Part shown: positions 42,920-53,691 of the stretch, piece after piece
Numbering within the stretch: the stretch's first letter is position 1
Layout: every line of letters starts with the position of its first letter
DNA from: Chlorokybus atmophyticus
Taxonomy: Eukaryota > Streptophyta > Chlorokybophyceae > Chlorokybales > Chlorokybaceae
Length of the DNA stretch: 64,000 bases
Direction of reading: 5' to 3'
NCBI GenBank assembly: GCA_009103225.1
Contig: RHPI01001202.1
Location: forward strand, 200,121 to 264,120
Position numbers and translations under genes: made by a program
Notes under the pieces: model-generated
Told to the model about the DNA's origin: nothing
Databases searched by the model: none
Seen by the model: the letters and a program-made list of their open reading frames with translations, nothing else

Positions 42920-45193
42920 TCACGTGGCAGTGCAGTGACCGTTCACCCAATACTTGCCCTCTTGTACACGGGCGATGTCCTTATCAAACATGAGGAGCAG
43001 CTGGACAATGCCTTTTACTTGCTTCAGAGTCACGATATCGAGATGTGGACCCCCTCGACGCTTTTCCCATTTCAGAGCGATGCACTTTGTGTCGCCCGTC
43101 ACATCCAGCTTCGTGTACCAGCGGACAAACATGACCTTCTTCCACACGCGCTCGCCGCTACCACCCCACACAACCATGTATCAAAAAAGGAGTGCCTGAG
43201 CCCACCACGTCACGTTTACAACGTCCTAATCACCTTCCCACTCAAGTGTAGAGAAACAAGGCCGCTCATGGAGCATCCCAGTTGCGCGCGCCATGCTGAC
43301 TCCAAGTGTCATGTACACCACTGCGCATCCGTTTACCACGCGAACAGCACGCCACCCGTCGGCCAACTCCAGTTGTTCCCTCATCAACTAGCTGTCCAGG
43401 GTTGCAGGCAGCTTGTCGGCGAATCGAGTCTTCAGGGCGACTTGGCGACTACGCACAGTTGCGCTCCAGTACGGGCTGGACTCCCTTATTGTCAGCACAT
43501 CCATCCGTAGCAACTTGTCCGTCTTCTCCATTACAATACAGCACTGCTGCCGTGCCTGCGCCATGTTCAAGCACATCTCGGGATCCACAACCATGCCATC
43601 CTCTCTGACATATTCCGCACAGCTCCACTCTTAAGATGCGCACCTGGTGGTCCCGGTTGTTGCCACCACGCGCCCACCGTTTGATAATTTAGGCGTGCGT
43701 TTGCTCCATGCGGTTGGCTCTAAACCAATCTAGGTGTCCACTGCTGACAATTGCCGACCAAAAATGAGTGAGCTAATGCATCTTCTCGATCTTCCAACTT
43801 GACTTCTGCAGAATATGACGACAGTAGCGGATGCAACACTGCAGATTTCAAGGCAGCCAGCTCGCTATCGGTTGTGGTCAGGGTCTCTCTTGTGTGTTCA
43901 TGCGCTTTGAGCAAACTTCTCGCGCCACTCGGCAAGCAATGCGGCGGCAATGGTGAAGGAATCGTTGCCCTTACTGTTGAGCAGCAATTCGTTTACAAGG
44001 ATCGGCAGCAGGTGCGTCACCGCCACTTTCTCCACTTGAAAGGAGTGGTCGAACAGGAAGAAGTCTACTGTGCTTGTGGGTGCCTTGAAGTGCGAAACTC
44101 GTAGAGTTGCCTTGCATGCATTCATGTGCACATCTGCTTGTAAGCACCTGTAGTTGGCTTTTGGGTTCAACACAAAGTCAACACCAAAGACGTGCCTGAC
44201 CTGCAGAATCTGTCTCATGGATGGACGCATGCATTTCTTTCGCAGCATCGTAAACAGCACGAAGCAGGTGGATAATGATGCCTCCCAGCACATGCATGGC
44301 GTCAGGGGCAGGGCGAGCAGTCAGCCCCCGGCACCCGCGACTGTCGCCACTCCCACAATGCATTTGGTTGCCAAACCACATTGCCTGGTTACACGGAAAG
44401 CCATTCATCTTTACGAATGCCGGTAATTTGACCATTACCTCCTTGACATATATGGAGTGCTGCTCTTTGAAAGCCTTGGCTGTCTGGCGTGCATTGCTAA
44501 CACATCTATGCAGGTCCACCCGCAGTTGTTGTATTGCTGGTGTGTAGAAAGCCTCGGTTCTCAATTCCGCGTCCTCATCCATCTTCAACATATTTGACCT
44601 GGTGACAAGACAAACATCGCAAAAATGTCGTGTTTGGTTGCCCGACAGTGCATGCGATTGTGGCAGTCTTTTACAACATGACAAACTCAGATGCTCCATT
44701 GACGACATCCTCCACTGTTTGCCGGCAGGCTGCAGTCATGCATGCCCACTATCTGCAAGTCGCTGATGTAGTTGGCAAGTGCGGGAAACACACAACACTC
44801 GATGCCATTTGGGTCGATGAGCTGCAGACCTTCCCAGCTCCCCTGCTTTACATCCCCTAACACTACATTTGAAGCATCATAGAAATTCTTACGTTTTGAA
44901 ATTGAGAACGATTCCTTGCGCTGCGCCCAGGTGGGATGCCCAGCCATTGCGTGAACCACCGGCAGAAGCGCTATTATAACAACCCCCATGTTGCTAGCAT
45001 ACATATTCAAACTGTGGTTGGCAAGCGATGCCATCAGAGGGTAGGCAGAGCGCTTGCCAGCACTGTCCGGCGTGGTCTTGTCATTGTACGGAATGGCAGG
45101 CGCCAAGTAGGATGCTTCCCCCACCTGTCTCCTCAGATCCACCTCAACATCCTTCCACCAATCGCGCGTGGAAGGATGGCCAAAGCTGTGCAC
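42920..45193 (-). pseudogene. Plavaka/CACTA-like DDE transposase, decayed
   Basis: Minus-strand pieces follow the order of Plavaka-type transposases: WWKDVEVDLRRQV and the block TTPDSAGKRSAYPLMASLAN, then VVIIALLPVVHAMAGHPTW, CCVFPALANYISDLQIVG (about 44690-45190), RPAPDAMHVLGGIIIHLLRA (about 44270-44340, the D-x-x-H box), MNACKATLRVSHFKAP (about 44050-44110), and a C-terminal IALKWEKRRGG ... GKYWVNGHCTAT piece near 42920-43100. Frames change at least four times, and introns may explain some changes. The protein would catalyse cut-and-paste transposition. Plavaka elements are best known from fungi. The terminal repeats were not located. Confidence 0.6.
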
Positions 45194-45377
45194 GTCACCA
45201 CTATACTAGAGATTGAAGCCATTACGGCATATGGATTGCCGTACAACCGCCACTGCGAGCCATATGTGCTCCGACCAAGAGCATTAACAATCATGCTGGC
45301 CTCGGATTAGATACTGCATTTCACAGACCTTAGCCGGCATATATGTGACGCTGATGTTCTGATCCTCAAGGTTCCCA

Positions 45378-45480
45378 TGGTGGAGAATGTAGCATGATTT
45401 GCAGTGTTCTCTACATGTATAGTATATGACACTTATGTGCTATTGTCCAGTTAGCTTAGCTAGCCTTATTATAGCTTATC
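45378..45480 (+). repeat. Truncated 5' LTR of the copia element
   Basis: About 100 bases closely matching 49065-49167 (GGAGAATGTAGCATGATTTG). Similarity stops after TAGCTTAT. Confidence 0.88.
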
Positions 45481-45509
45481 GTGTTGGAGGGTATCAGTAC
45501 CAATCGGAA

Positions 45510-45830
45510 GCTATCCCAAAGAGATTTTGCCATTCTTGTTAAAAGCAGAATCAAGGATTAAGGGCAACGAGGCCAATGGAGAGTTTAGTGCGTTCGCTGC
45601 TCGAGCGCAGTTATCTGGAGGAGCTGGTACAAGCAACAACAATAATGGCAACAGGAGTGGAGATCAGAAGAAGCATAAGAAGCCTTTCATGGGGAAGTGC
45701 TTGCATTGCGACCAAGTTGGGCACAGGAAGAGTGTTTGTCAGCAGCTGAGATCAGCAAAGGGCAATTCACAGGGTGGACAAAGAGGAGTGGGTGGAGCGG
45801 TTGCCTTCACAGCATCCACAAAAGATAGAT
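45510..45830 (+). pseudogene. Copia gag with zinc knuckle
   Basis: LLKAESRIKGNEANGEFSA begins within gag. A complete CCHC knuckle follows at about 45695-45740: CLHCDQVGHRKSVC (CX2CX4HX4C intact). The N-terminal capsid half is missing. Confidence 0.85.
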
Positions 45831-46900
45831 GTCTGGGTGGGTGTTTGATTCTGGTTGTACGCAGCATCTTACTCCGGATGCTGGGCTGCTACAGAACTAC
45901 AAGGTTTAGACAAGTCCCCGCACAGTGAAGGTGTTGGATGGGAGCCTGGGGGTAGCGGGTACAGGCCAGGCAGTGCGTCAATGCAAGGTGGGAAAAGGTG
46001 TGTACAAAGTGGAGCTGAAGATGGTTCTTCATGTCCCACGTGCACAGGCTGGCCTCTTCTCCATGAAAGTTGTGTTGAAGGCTGGAGCTGATCTGTCAAG
46101 ATGCAGAAGTAGAGGTCTGTCTGCGTGTGGATAGCAAGGTGTGTCTCATCGCGAGGGAACAGCAAGACGGGCTCTACCTGATAGAAGCAGCTGAGACTAA
46201 CAAGGCGCTGGTGGCGACAGTTCCTGAGTTAGCTGAACTTTGGCATCGAAGGCTTGAACACCTTGAGTATGACAACCTTCATCGTCTAGTGGCTGAAGAT
46301 CTGGTCAGAGGCATCAATGTGAGCAAGGCGCAGATCAAGTACGGAGGTGTGTTCTGCGAGCCGTGTGTTCTGCGAGCCATGCGTGCTGTCCAAGATGCAT
46401 AGGCAACCTCTCTGACAGCGTCAGCGAGCACGTTGGACAGTTGGTGCACACAGATGTGTGTGGTCCGGTACCAGAGCCATCTAAGGGGTCAGCATCCTAC
46501 ATTGTCACCTTCCTTGATGACTTCTCCAAGCTTTTACTGGTGCGTTGGTAAAGCTCAAGTCAAATGTCCCAGCTATGGTGATAGAGGTGGTACTGTGGTT
46601 GAAGAGTGTGTCTCACAAATTAGTGAAGATAGTCAAAAATGACAGAGGAGGGGAGTACCTAAACAAAAAGCTGTCTGCATTCTGGTCTTCACAAGGCATT
46701 GTGCATCACACAACACAGCCCCATACACACCGCAGCAGAATGGTGCAGCAGAGAGGCTAAATCTAACTTTGACGGAGAGAGTTCGTGCTATGCTGAAAGA
46801 TGCAAAGTTGGAGTATTGCTGCTGGGCAAAAGTGGTCTTGACAGCCAACTTCAAAAGGAATAGATCGTTAGTGCTCAAGCAAAGAATCCGTGGGAGCTGT
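45831..46900 (+). pseudogene. Copia protease and integrase
   Basis: Protease: WVFDSGCTQHLTPDAG at about 45838-45885, with the DSG active site in a different frame from gag. The GAG-pre-integrase zinc region follows: ELWHRRLEHLEYDNLHRLV and CEPCVLRAM. The integrase core has HTDVCGPVPEPSKGSASYIV (first Asp), DRGGEYLNKKL (second Asp) and APYTPQQNGAAERLNLT (Glu) in shifted frames up to about 46830. Catalytic residues can all be found, but at least four frame changes separate them. Confidence 0.88.
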
Positions 46901-47171
46901 TCTTTGTGAAGGCTCCAGACGTCAGCAACATGCGAGTGTTTGATCGCATTGCATATGTGTTGACACCCAAGCAGCCAAGCTAGAAGCTGGACCCGGTCAG
47001 TAAGAAAGGTGTCTTCCTTGGCTATGAGCCTAACTCCAAGACTTATAGGGTGCTGCTGGAGGAGATCTAGAAGATTGTGATCAGCAGAGAAGTTGTATTC
47101 CATAAGCCGTTAGAGCACACAGCAACTGCAAGAGATTTGTGACAGCGTTTCATTAGAAGATAAAGGCACAA

Positions 47172-48270
47172 ATGATGATCAACAACAGCCGGAGTCAAGT
47201 ACAGCAACAACTGTTCCATATTCCATATCCATATCCATATCCATATCCATATCCATATCTAGTGGACAGTGGTTCTGATTCTGAAAGGGAAGTCAGCCTT
47301 AAGAAAGTGAGCAGCGCTGCGCGTAGAGATGAGAGGAGTCATTATCAGCAGCAAAACCAACAACAAGGCAGGGGGCATTATCCTGGGCGCGACAGGAAGG
47401 GTCCAGTTCGTTTTCACAAGGAGTTAAGATATATGGCAGGCTCAGATTAACGGAGTGTGGAGCCAGCGACATATAAAGAAGCACTCCTGAGGACTGCTGC
47501 AGACAGTTGGCGTCAGGCAATGGATGAAAATATAGCCTCGCGGCATGCCAATGCGACATGGGAACTTGAAGTTCCACCTGTAAGGATCAAGCCTATTCCG
47601 ATCAAGTGGGTGTTTAAGGAAGAGGGACGGCAATGGCAACGTTGAGAGGTACAAAGCCAGATTGGTTGCCAAAGGGTTTCTGCAGCAAGAAAGAGTGGAC
47701 TTTAATGAGGTGTTTGCACCTGCGGGGAAGTTGGCAACCTTCGGAGCTGTGGTGGCAATTGTGTCAGCAGACAACCTGGAGTTCCATCACTTGGATGTCA
47801 AGACAGCGTTTCTATACGGGGAGCTGGAGAAGAGAATCTACCATCCAGCAACTAAAAGGGTACCTGGAGGGGCCACCTGGTATAGCATGCGGATTAGTAA
47901 AAGCATTATATGGCTTGAAGCAGGCACCACGAGTGTGGCATGCCAGACTGTGCAAGGAGCTTTAGAAGCAGGGATTTACTGCAAGTTTGGCAGATCAAAG
48001 CTTGTTTTACCACAAGAGCAAGCAAGTGTGGCTGTTGGTGTACGTGGACGACATTCTGATTGCAGCGTCAGGAATGTCGAGAGTGCAGCGAGTGAAGACT
48101 CAGCTGCAGGCTGTATTCGAGTGCAGAGACTTGGGCGAGACAACATATTTTTTATATGGTTGTTACCCGAGGCAGAGCTGCTGGAACTGCCACCATTTCG
48201 CAAGAGCAAGCGGTGAAGTAGCTGGTGACAAAATGATCTCGACAAGGCGAATGTCAGAGAGGTGCCACTG
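47172..48270 (+). pseudogene. Copia linker and reverse transcriptase
   Basis: A hexanucleotide repeat (CCATAT units) at about 47217-47262 expands the linker into a Tyr-Pro repeat. RT blocks follow: SWRQAMDENIASRHANATWE, KPIPIKWVFK, VAKGFLQQERVDFNEVFAP, HHLDVKTAFLYGELE (catalytic Asp), ALYGLKQAPRVWH, and YVDDILIAAS (catalytic Asp pair) at about 48040-48070. Each block is intact, but frames change between them. Confidence 0.9.
47217..47262. repeat. Hexanucleotide CCATAT repeat
   Basis: Seven near-perfect units inside copia coding sequence, encoding alternating Tyr-Pro. Confidence 0.95.
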
Positions 48271-48956
48271 AGCGTGGGAGTTCAGTTGGTGAGAGCACTG
48301 GACAGTGATGAAGAGCTAGACAAAGCAAAGTATCCCTATTATGAGCTTGTGGGGAGCCTTCTCTACTTGTCCCTTGCGTCTCGGCCTGACATTGCACATG
48401 CTGTGGGACAATTGGCAAGGTACATGTCTGCTCCACAATGCAGCATTGGTTGGCAGCAAAAGGAGTACTGCGCTACTTGTCAAGGACAGCAACAGTTGGC
48501 ATCAAGTATGGGTGGGGCAACTTTGAGTTGCAAGGCTGTTGTGATGCAGATTATGCTGGTGACCTAGATACCAGAAGGTCAACCACTGGATATGTCTTCA
48601 AGCTGAATGGTGGAGTGGTTAGCTGGAACAACAAGCTGCAACCGCCAGTGGCAGCTTCCATTACAGAAGCAGAGTACATGGCCTTTGCAGCAGCGGCGAA
48701 GGAGGCATTGTGGCTTGAAAAACTGCTAGGAGACCTTGGTCATCCATGTGGAAGCGTCGAAATATCCTGTGATAACCAAAGAGCAGTGAAGCTACTGAAG
48801 AATCCCATTCTCTCGGCCAGAAGCAAGCACATTGGTGTGCACCATAACTTTGTGAGAGACAGAGTGGCGTGGAATGAGATTGAATTTGTTTTTTGTAGCA
48901 ATGAGGATATGCTAGCTGACTTCATGACGAAGGCAGCCTGTGAAGACTGCCTGTGA
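48262..48956 (+). pseudogene. Copia RNase H
   Basis: The stretch 48438-48956 is open for 172 codons and carries the copia RNase H: GCCDADYAGDLDTRRSTTGY (first Asp), ASITEAEYMAFAAAAKEALW (Glu), ISCDNQRAVKLLKNP (Asp), SKHIGVHHNFVRD and DMLADFMTKA. All catalytic residues are present. The preceding block (PYYELVGSLLYLSLASRPDI) is one frame away. The polypurine-like GCGTGGGAG follows at about 49056-49064. Confidence 0.92.
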
Positions 48957-49064
48957 AGAAGTTCAAGGCATGCTGTGAAGGACTGGGCATCGGGACAGTG
49001 AAGATGAAGACAAATAAGACCAAGTTCTAAAGATTCAGAGCTGGCCAAGCTGTCTGCGTGGGAG

Positions 49065-49408
49065 TGTGGAGAATATAGCATGATTTGCAATGTTCTCTAC
49101 ATGTATAGCATATGACACTTATGTGCTATTGCCCAGTCAGCTTAGCTAGCCCTATTGTAGCTTATTAAGCTAGTATTTGATAAGCTACTCATAGACTGCA
49201 GTTGCATGAATAGGCTGCAGGCAGTTAGGACTGGTACAGTCTGGTCTAGTCTTTGGTAGGACCCAGACTGAGGGGCCAGAGCCGACAGGCCGCGGATTAT
49301 TGAGTTAATTCACTTCTCTGGTCACTTCGTTGGCGGTGTAGCTCTGCTCCTACCACTGTGCTGTGTATGCTTGTTGTGCATAGTTGCATGCACCATCTCT
49401 AGTCAACA
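49065..49408 (+). repeat. 3' LTR of the copia element
   Basis: The start TGTGGAG is fixed by the match to the 5' copy and by the purine tract before it. The end at CAACA is inferred from the TGT...ACA boundary rule and the CCCAT that follows. Confidence 0.7.
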
Positions 49409-51050
49409 CCCATGCGCAGGTTAGTGGTCACGTAATTCTGCTATGGCAGCACACTCGCATGTGTATATGTGACATGGCTCTGATGGTTGAAGCACATGCA
49501 CCTCACATCGTGAACACACCTCAGACTAGGAGAAAGCAATCGTGGTCCGGAGGTAGCTGGCCACATGCACACCAATCTCCCATTAGAGCTCTTTCGTCAA
49601 GAAGTGTGCATTTCAGATGCACTTGATGGTTCACTCCATGTCGGAGGCCGACAGGCATTGGCCGTTATTGCATTGCACGAATGCCATTGCAAGAGCATGC
49701 TCCAACTTGCCGGTATGGCTTGAAGCCATACCACCTAAATTCCGACGCGTGCAAAGGGACGCCTCCAGCTCCATGTTGGCGTGCCACAGGTTTCTCAGGC
49801 ACACGCACACATCAAAAGCCCTCGTTCACCTTGTGAGCTAGACAGCGTAGCTTACAGAACATCAATCGGCTGAGTATAGCGCACGCGGTGCTTGCCAATG
49901 TAGACGTGTGTAGAGACTGGCGGGGTATAAAGCCCAGACTTGTTGCAATGAAGATGAGAGGTCACGATGTGGCATGTGTGCGGATGCTGTGGCGGCAGTA
50001 GCAGTGATGCTCTTGTGTTGATGTTGTTGGCGTGTCACTTGCACGTGTGTATTCCTCCTCCTCCTGTTGCTGCTGTGCGTGTGTCTCCTGGAGGGGCCCT
50101 TCAGCATCAAGCATGTGCGCATCCTGGACCGAACTCCCCGGTTTAACATGACCCGCGTTGTACTGTAATAGACGCTGGCTAACATACAGCTTGATTTGCT
50201 TGCACACCCTGCTGCTAACAGTGTGCATGTAGACCGAACTGCGTGTGGTGAAGTGCATGTGGCAAAACGGATAAAGGACTCCCATAGCTCACTACTGACG
50301 TCGACACAGGTGTCGCCAATGTAACCTGCATCATCATATCCAGCAACATGCACCGTCGCCGCCGCCGCCGCCGCCGCCGCTACCCTTGTATACCAGAGGC
50401 GGGAAACTTGGCCGCCGTCACGGAACGGTTCACTGGCGTGACGGCTCCGTTGTACCAGTATCATACAATCAAGCCATTAAACGTCCAGGGTGGGGTAAGA
50501 TTGCATGAATGTTTTTGATTGTACCATTTGAATGATACGATGATGCCTTTGCCGAAAGGTACCATTAAAAGTGCAGTGGCAATGGCAGTTCCTACCATTG
50601 ACAGGTGTTGGCAATGCCAGTTCCTGCGCATGAAAACACCATTGATGGCTCCGCCAAGCTATGCCCTTACAGGGCGGTAATGCCGAGGGTATGTGGCGTT
50701 TAATATCGTTGGCGGCGCTGCCAGGGGCGTAGTGGGCGTTTTGGTCAAGGTCCGGGATGAAGCCCATGTGCGCATAGGGCGGGCAAGGTGCCGGTGGGTG
50801 TCCTTGGTGTCAAACCCCACCATGCCTACTAAGGGCACAGCCAACGACAACAGTGACTTGGGCGACATGTTATAGGGCCCCCCCTCCGAGTGGGAAAAGA
50901 CACACCACAATATTGCCTCTAAGAACATCCGACCCACTAGCAGCTGCGACCACGGCGACATGATTAATGGGCAAACAAGACTGGCATAACCAAGGTGGGT
51001 TACAATTCACTGTCGATGCAACATGCTAGGGTTCTTTTATTCTGCACAGC
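49409..51050. other. Mobile-element debris right of the copia element
   Basis: Contains the right 222-bp inverted repeat, a GCC-trinucleotide tract at about 50355-50380 (poly-Ala in minus translation), and overlapping minus-strand open pieces (49862-50464 and 50477-50961) of unknown function. No known domain was recognised. Confidence 0.4.
49831..50052 (-). repeat. 222-bp inverted repeat, right copy
   Basis: Reverse-complement partner of 41716-41937, equal in length. In this copy the open frame is longer and continues upstream on the minus strand to 50464. Confidence 0.9.
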
Positions 51051-51059
51051 CTCAAGTAT

Positions 51060-51808
51060 CTTACACGTGACATACACTGTCAACCACATGCCACACCCTC
51101 ATGCACAGCCTCCGATGTCATGCACATGAGCATGACCAATCTCGCAAAAGCACAGCCTATTTTTACTTGCGGGAGCTCACAAGTCGCAAAGGAGAAGCTG
51201 CGGAGTACTACGAACGGGTAATCCATGACCTACTTTGATGTTTTCCTTAGCAATTAAGCAGTATGCTTGCAGATTGCCATGTTGGTCAGAGAGAACCAAG
51301 AGCAGCGTGGCAGGCTGTCTGTCTGACAGAGTGCGACAAAGCGGAAGTCAAGGTAAGCATGCGTATGCTAATGGGCTAGTCCTCTGGCAGCACGCCACTC
51401 TTACAACATTATAAAATGCAAGTGGTCACTTAAAGCAACCATTAAGCGCATGCGCGTGCACGGCGAGGTGCCAACATTCAAGCTGAAATGAAGTAGCCGC
51501 TGTATTGTCAGCGAGGCAGCAAATGATGATGACTCCGATGTTGAAGCAGAAGACTTGTCGGAGGAGGAACATGAGGAGGGGGTTGAGGAGGAGTTCTGAA
51601 GCAGGCACCACGGGTTGACGAGCTGCGCGTGAGTGTGACAGCTAGACCTAAAGTTGTAGGTAGTTTCATGCGCAAGTCGGATGCTCGGTTGCAAGTGGAC
51701 ATAATCTCACCATTGCCAATATGTTGTACATATTGTGGGCTTATTGGTGCAAGACCAAACAATCAGTACAAGGTTTGTACAAGCTGCATGGCATGTTAGT
51801 GTTGGCTT
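51060..51808 (+). pseudogene. Degenerate spliced gene with Cys-rich C-terminus, probably mobile-element derived
   Basis: Plus-strand exon-like pieces: FYLRELTSRKGEAAEYYER (about 51158-51217, followed by a GTAATC donor), IAMLVRENQEQRGRLSV, an acidic run SEAANDDDSDVEAEDLSEEE to about 51597, then in another frame RVDELRVSVTARPKVVGSFM and CCTYCGLIG with KVCTSCMAC before TAG at 51797-51799. The paired Cys pattern resembles the C-terminal zinc finger of piggyBac-like transposases, but the match is weak. Confidence 0.35.
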
Positions 51809-53691
51809 ACGGCAAGAATTGTCAACTTTTGTTAAACGGTAAGGGTTATATATCAACAGCAGTGTAACGGCAAGGAAACTGCCGGCTTTGCTGTCAGCTG
51901 TCCGTAACTACCGGCTAACGGCCGTCTGTGCACAACGACTGAAGGGTAACCGGTTGACAACTCTCGGCCGGTTAGTGCCACTGACAACCACTTTCGGTCT
52001 GCGAATGTCTGCGTCAGTCCATTTAAGCCAACGGCAAACCCAATAGTTTAAAAGTAACATTTCAAGCAGCGGTAGGCAGGCTCAGGCACCCGTCAGTCCC
52101 TCAGTCCTTATTTACTCACTGCGTAAAAAGTAAAGGGTGGCTAAACGTTGAAATGTGTTTCTGTGGGATAGTCACCAAGTGTAACAACCCACTCAGCCAA
52201 AGCTTACTACGATCGGCGTGCCGTATGGCTCGCTCATACATTGCTTTTCATTATTGGGACTGGCAACTAAACAGTGCTTTACAATGTTGTGGGAGTCTTG
52301 AAGCTTTATCATAGAAGCAAATTTTAATCTTCAATTACTCTGGTAGCTAGCGGCCACTTTAAGCAAAGGAAAAATACAAGTTGCTTTCGGTGGTGGAGTT
52401 TCAAGATTGTCAGTTTATTACGATGCATAATTCAATTGCTTTCAAGAGCAATGACACATGAGCTGTGCGCGGGCGGTATGGTATTGCCATCCGCGCCAAC
52501 CACAGACGGGTTGAGCGGGATGGGTTGCATTTATCTTTTATTCGCAATTTTTACTCAGCAACTTTGATAATATGTGTATTGATGCGCTCAACGTGGATTG
52601 TTAACTTGTCCGCGAGCAGGCATAATAAAATTTTTGGGTGATCATCGAAAACACCGGATTGAACACATGTGCTGCAACAGAGTTGTAGAGCATTGTGTAT
52701 GCACAGATCGTTTTGTATGAGGAAGCGAACTGTGCTTTGCTAACTAATTGCATTGCTGCTGTGCATTATGCTCCTACCCTTGCTATTCTGCTTGGGCACT
52801 TGATGGGTGCAAGGTTGGAGGGTGCATCATTTGCACGAGTTATGATTAAAGAGCATACTAGAGTTGGGCAACAAGCAATATGGCGGAGGGTATGCATGCT
52901 GAATGTGGGCTTTTGTTCGCTGACATCATTAATGCTTACAGCAAAGGTAACTCGGTATGCTTTCTTGCTGAGTGTAACAAATTTCTTGCTGAGTGTAACA
53001 GCTTGCGCATGAAATAACCTTGCATAGGCAAGGATAATGGCAACGACTGACTCACACAAAAACTCAAGATAGCTGCATACAAGCAACATTGCAGCAAGTA
53101 GGCAGCGGGATGGGAGTGGGGTTGAGGCGAGCGTGGGGCGTGGTGGGCAAGCAATGGTAAGTTAGTTTACGCCAATAGTAAAAGCAACAGTATGCATGCG
53201 CAACCCTTAACCATGCACACAGCATGCAAGCACAACCTGTAGCACGTGCACACAAAAGTCACTGCAACACGCTGTCCAACACATACAACACTAACCCTAA
53301 CCAGGCTAAACATGTGTTCTACATAGACTACCCAAACACACACCTCCCCCGACAACAACTTCTCATCTACACCCACGCAGCCCCAACAGTACTCCCCAAA
53401 GCAGCCCTCCCCTCACTGCGCAGTTCCACCTCCACAACCCACTAACACCCCCTCTCCACCCCGCAGCAGGGTTAGAGTGAACGGGCAATTGCTCTGCTCT
53501 TGCTGATGTTGGACATACTGTCCAACTGTAGCCATGTGATGCAAAGACCTTTCACACATCAGCAGCTGGGGGGAGAAATACTGTACATGTGGGGCTCTCT
53601 GCCCTTGTGTGCTGCGCAGTACATGGGCACAGCATGCTCCATGTGCGTGCGTGTCCCTGTGTGGTGGGTGGGGGTGGGGGAGCAGAAGTTG
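51809..53691. other. Gene-free spacer
   Basis: No recognised coding region. A 21-22 base unit (TTTCTTGCTGAGTGTAACA) is repeated twice in tandem at 52961-53001. An isolated TAACCCTAACC telomere-like word occurs near 53290. CA-rich words dominate 53190-53460. Confidence 0.45.

Larger units (their letters stand above)
45378..49408 (+). mobile_element. Decayed Ty1/copia retrotransposon
   Basis: The element runs from a truncated 5' LTR (45378-about 45480) to a 3' LTR (49065-about 49408). Order gag, protease, integrase, reverse transcriptase, RNase H is the Ty1/copia arrangement. Frameshifts and stops interrupt every domain. The 5' LTR matches only the first about 100 bases of the 3' LTR and is then joined directly to gag, so the rest of the LTR, the primer-binding site and the gag N-terminus were deleted. 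CCCA(T) precedes the left end and CCCAT follows the proposed right end, a possible target duplication. Confidence 0.9.

Noticed and set aside
53285-53305. Telomere-like TAACCCTAACC near 53.29 kb as a chromosome end
   Set aside because: Only about two units, flanked by ordinary sequence on both sides.
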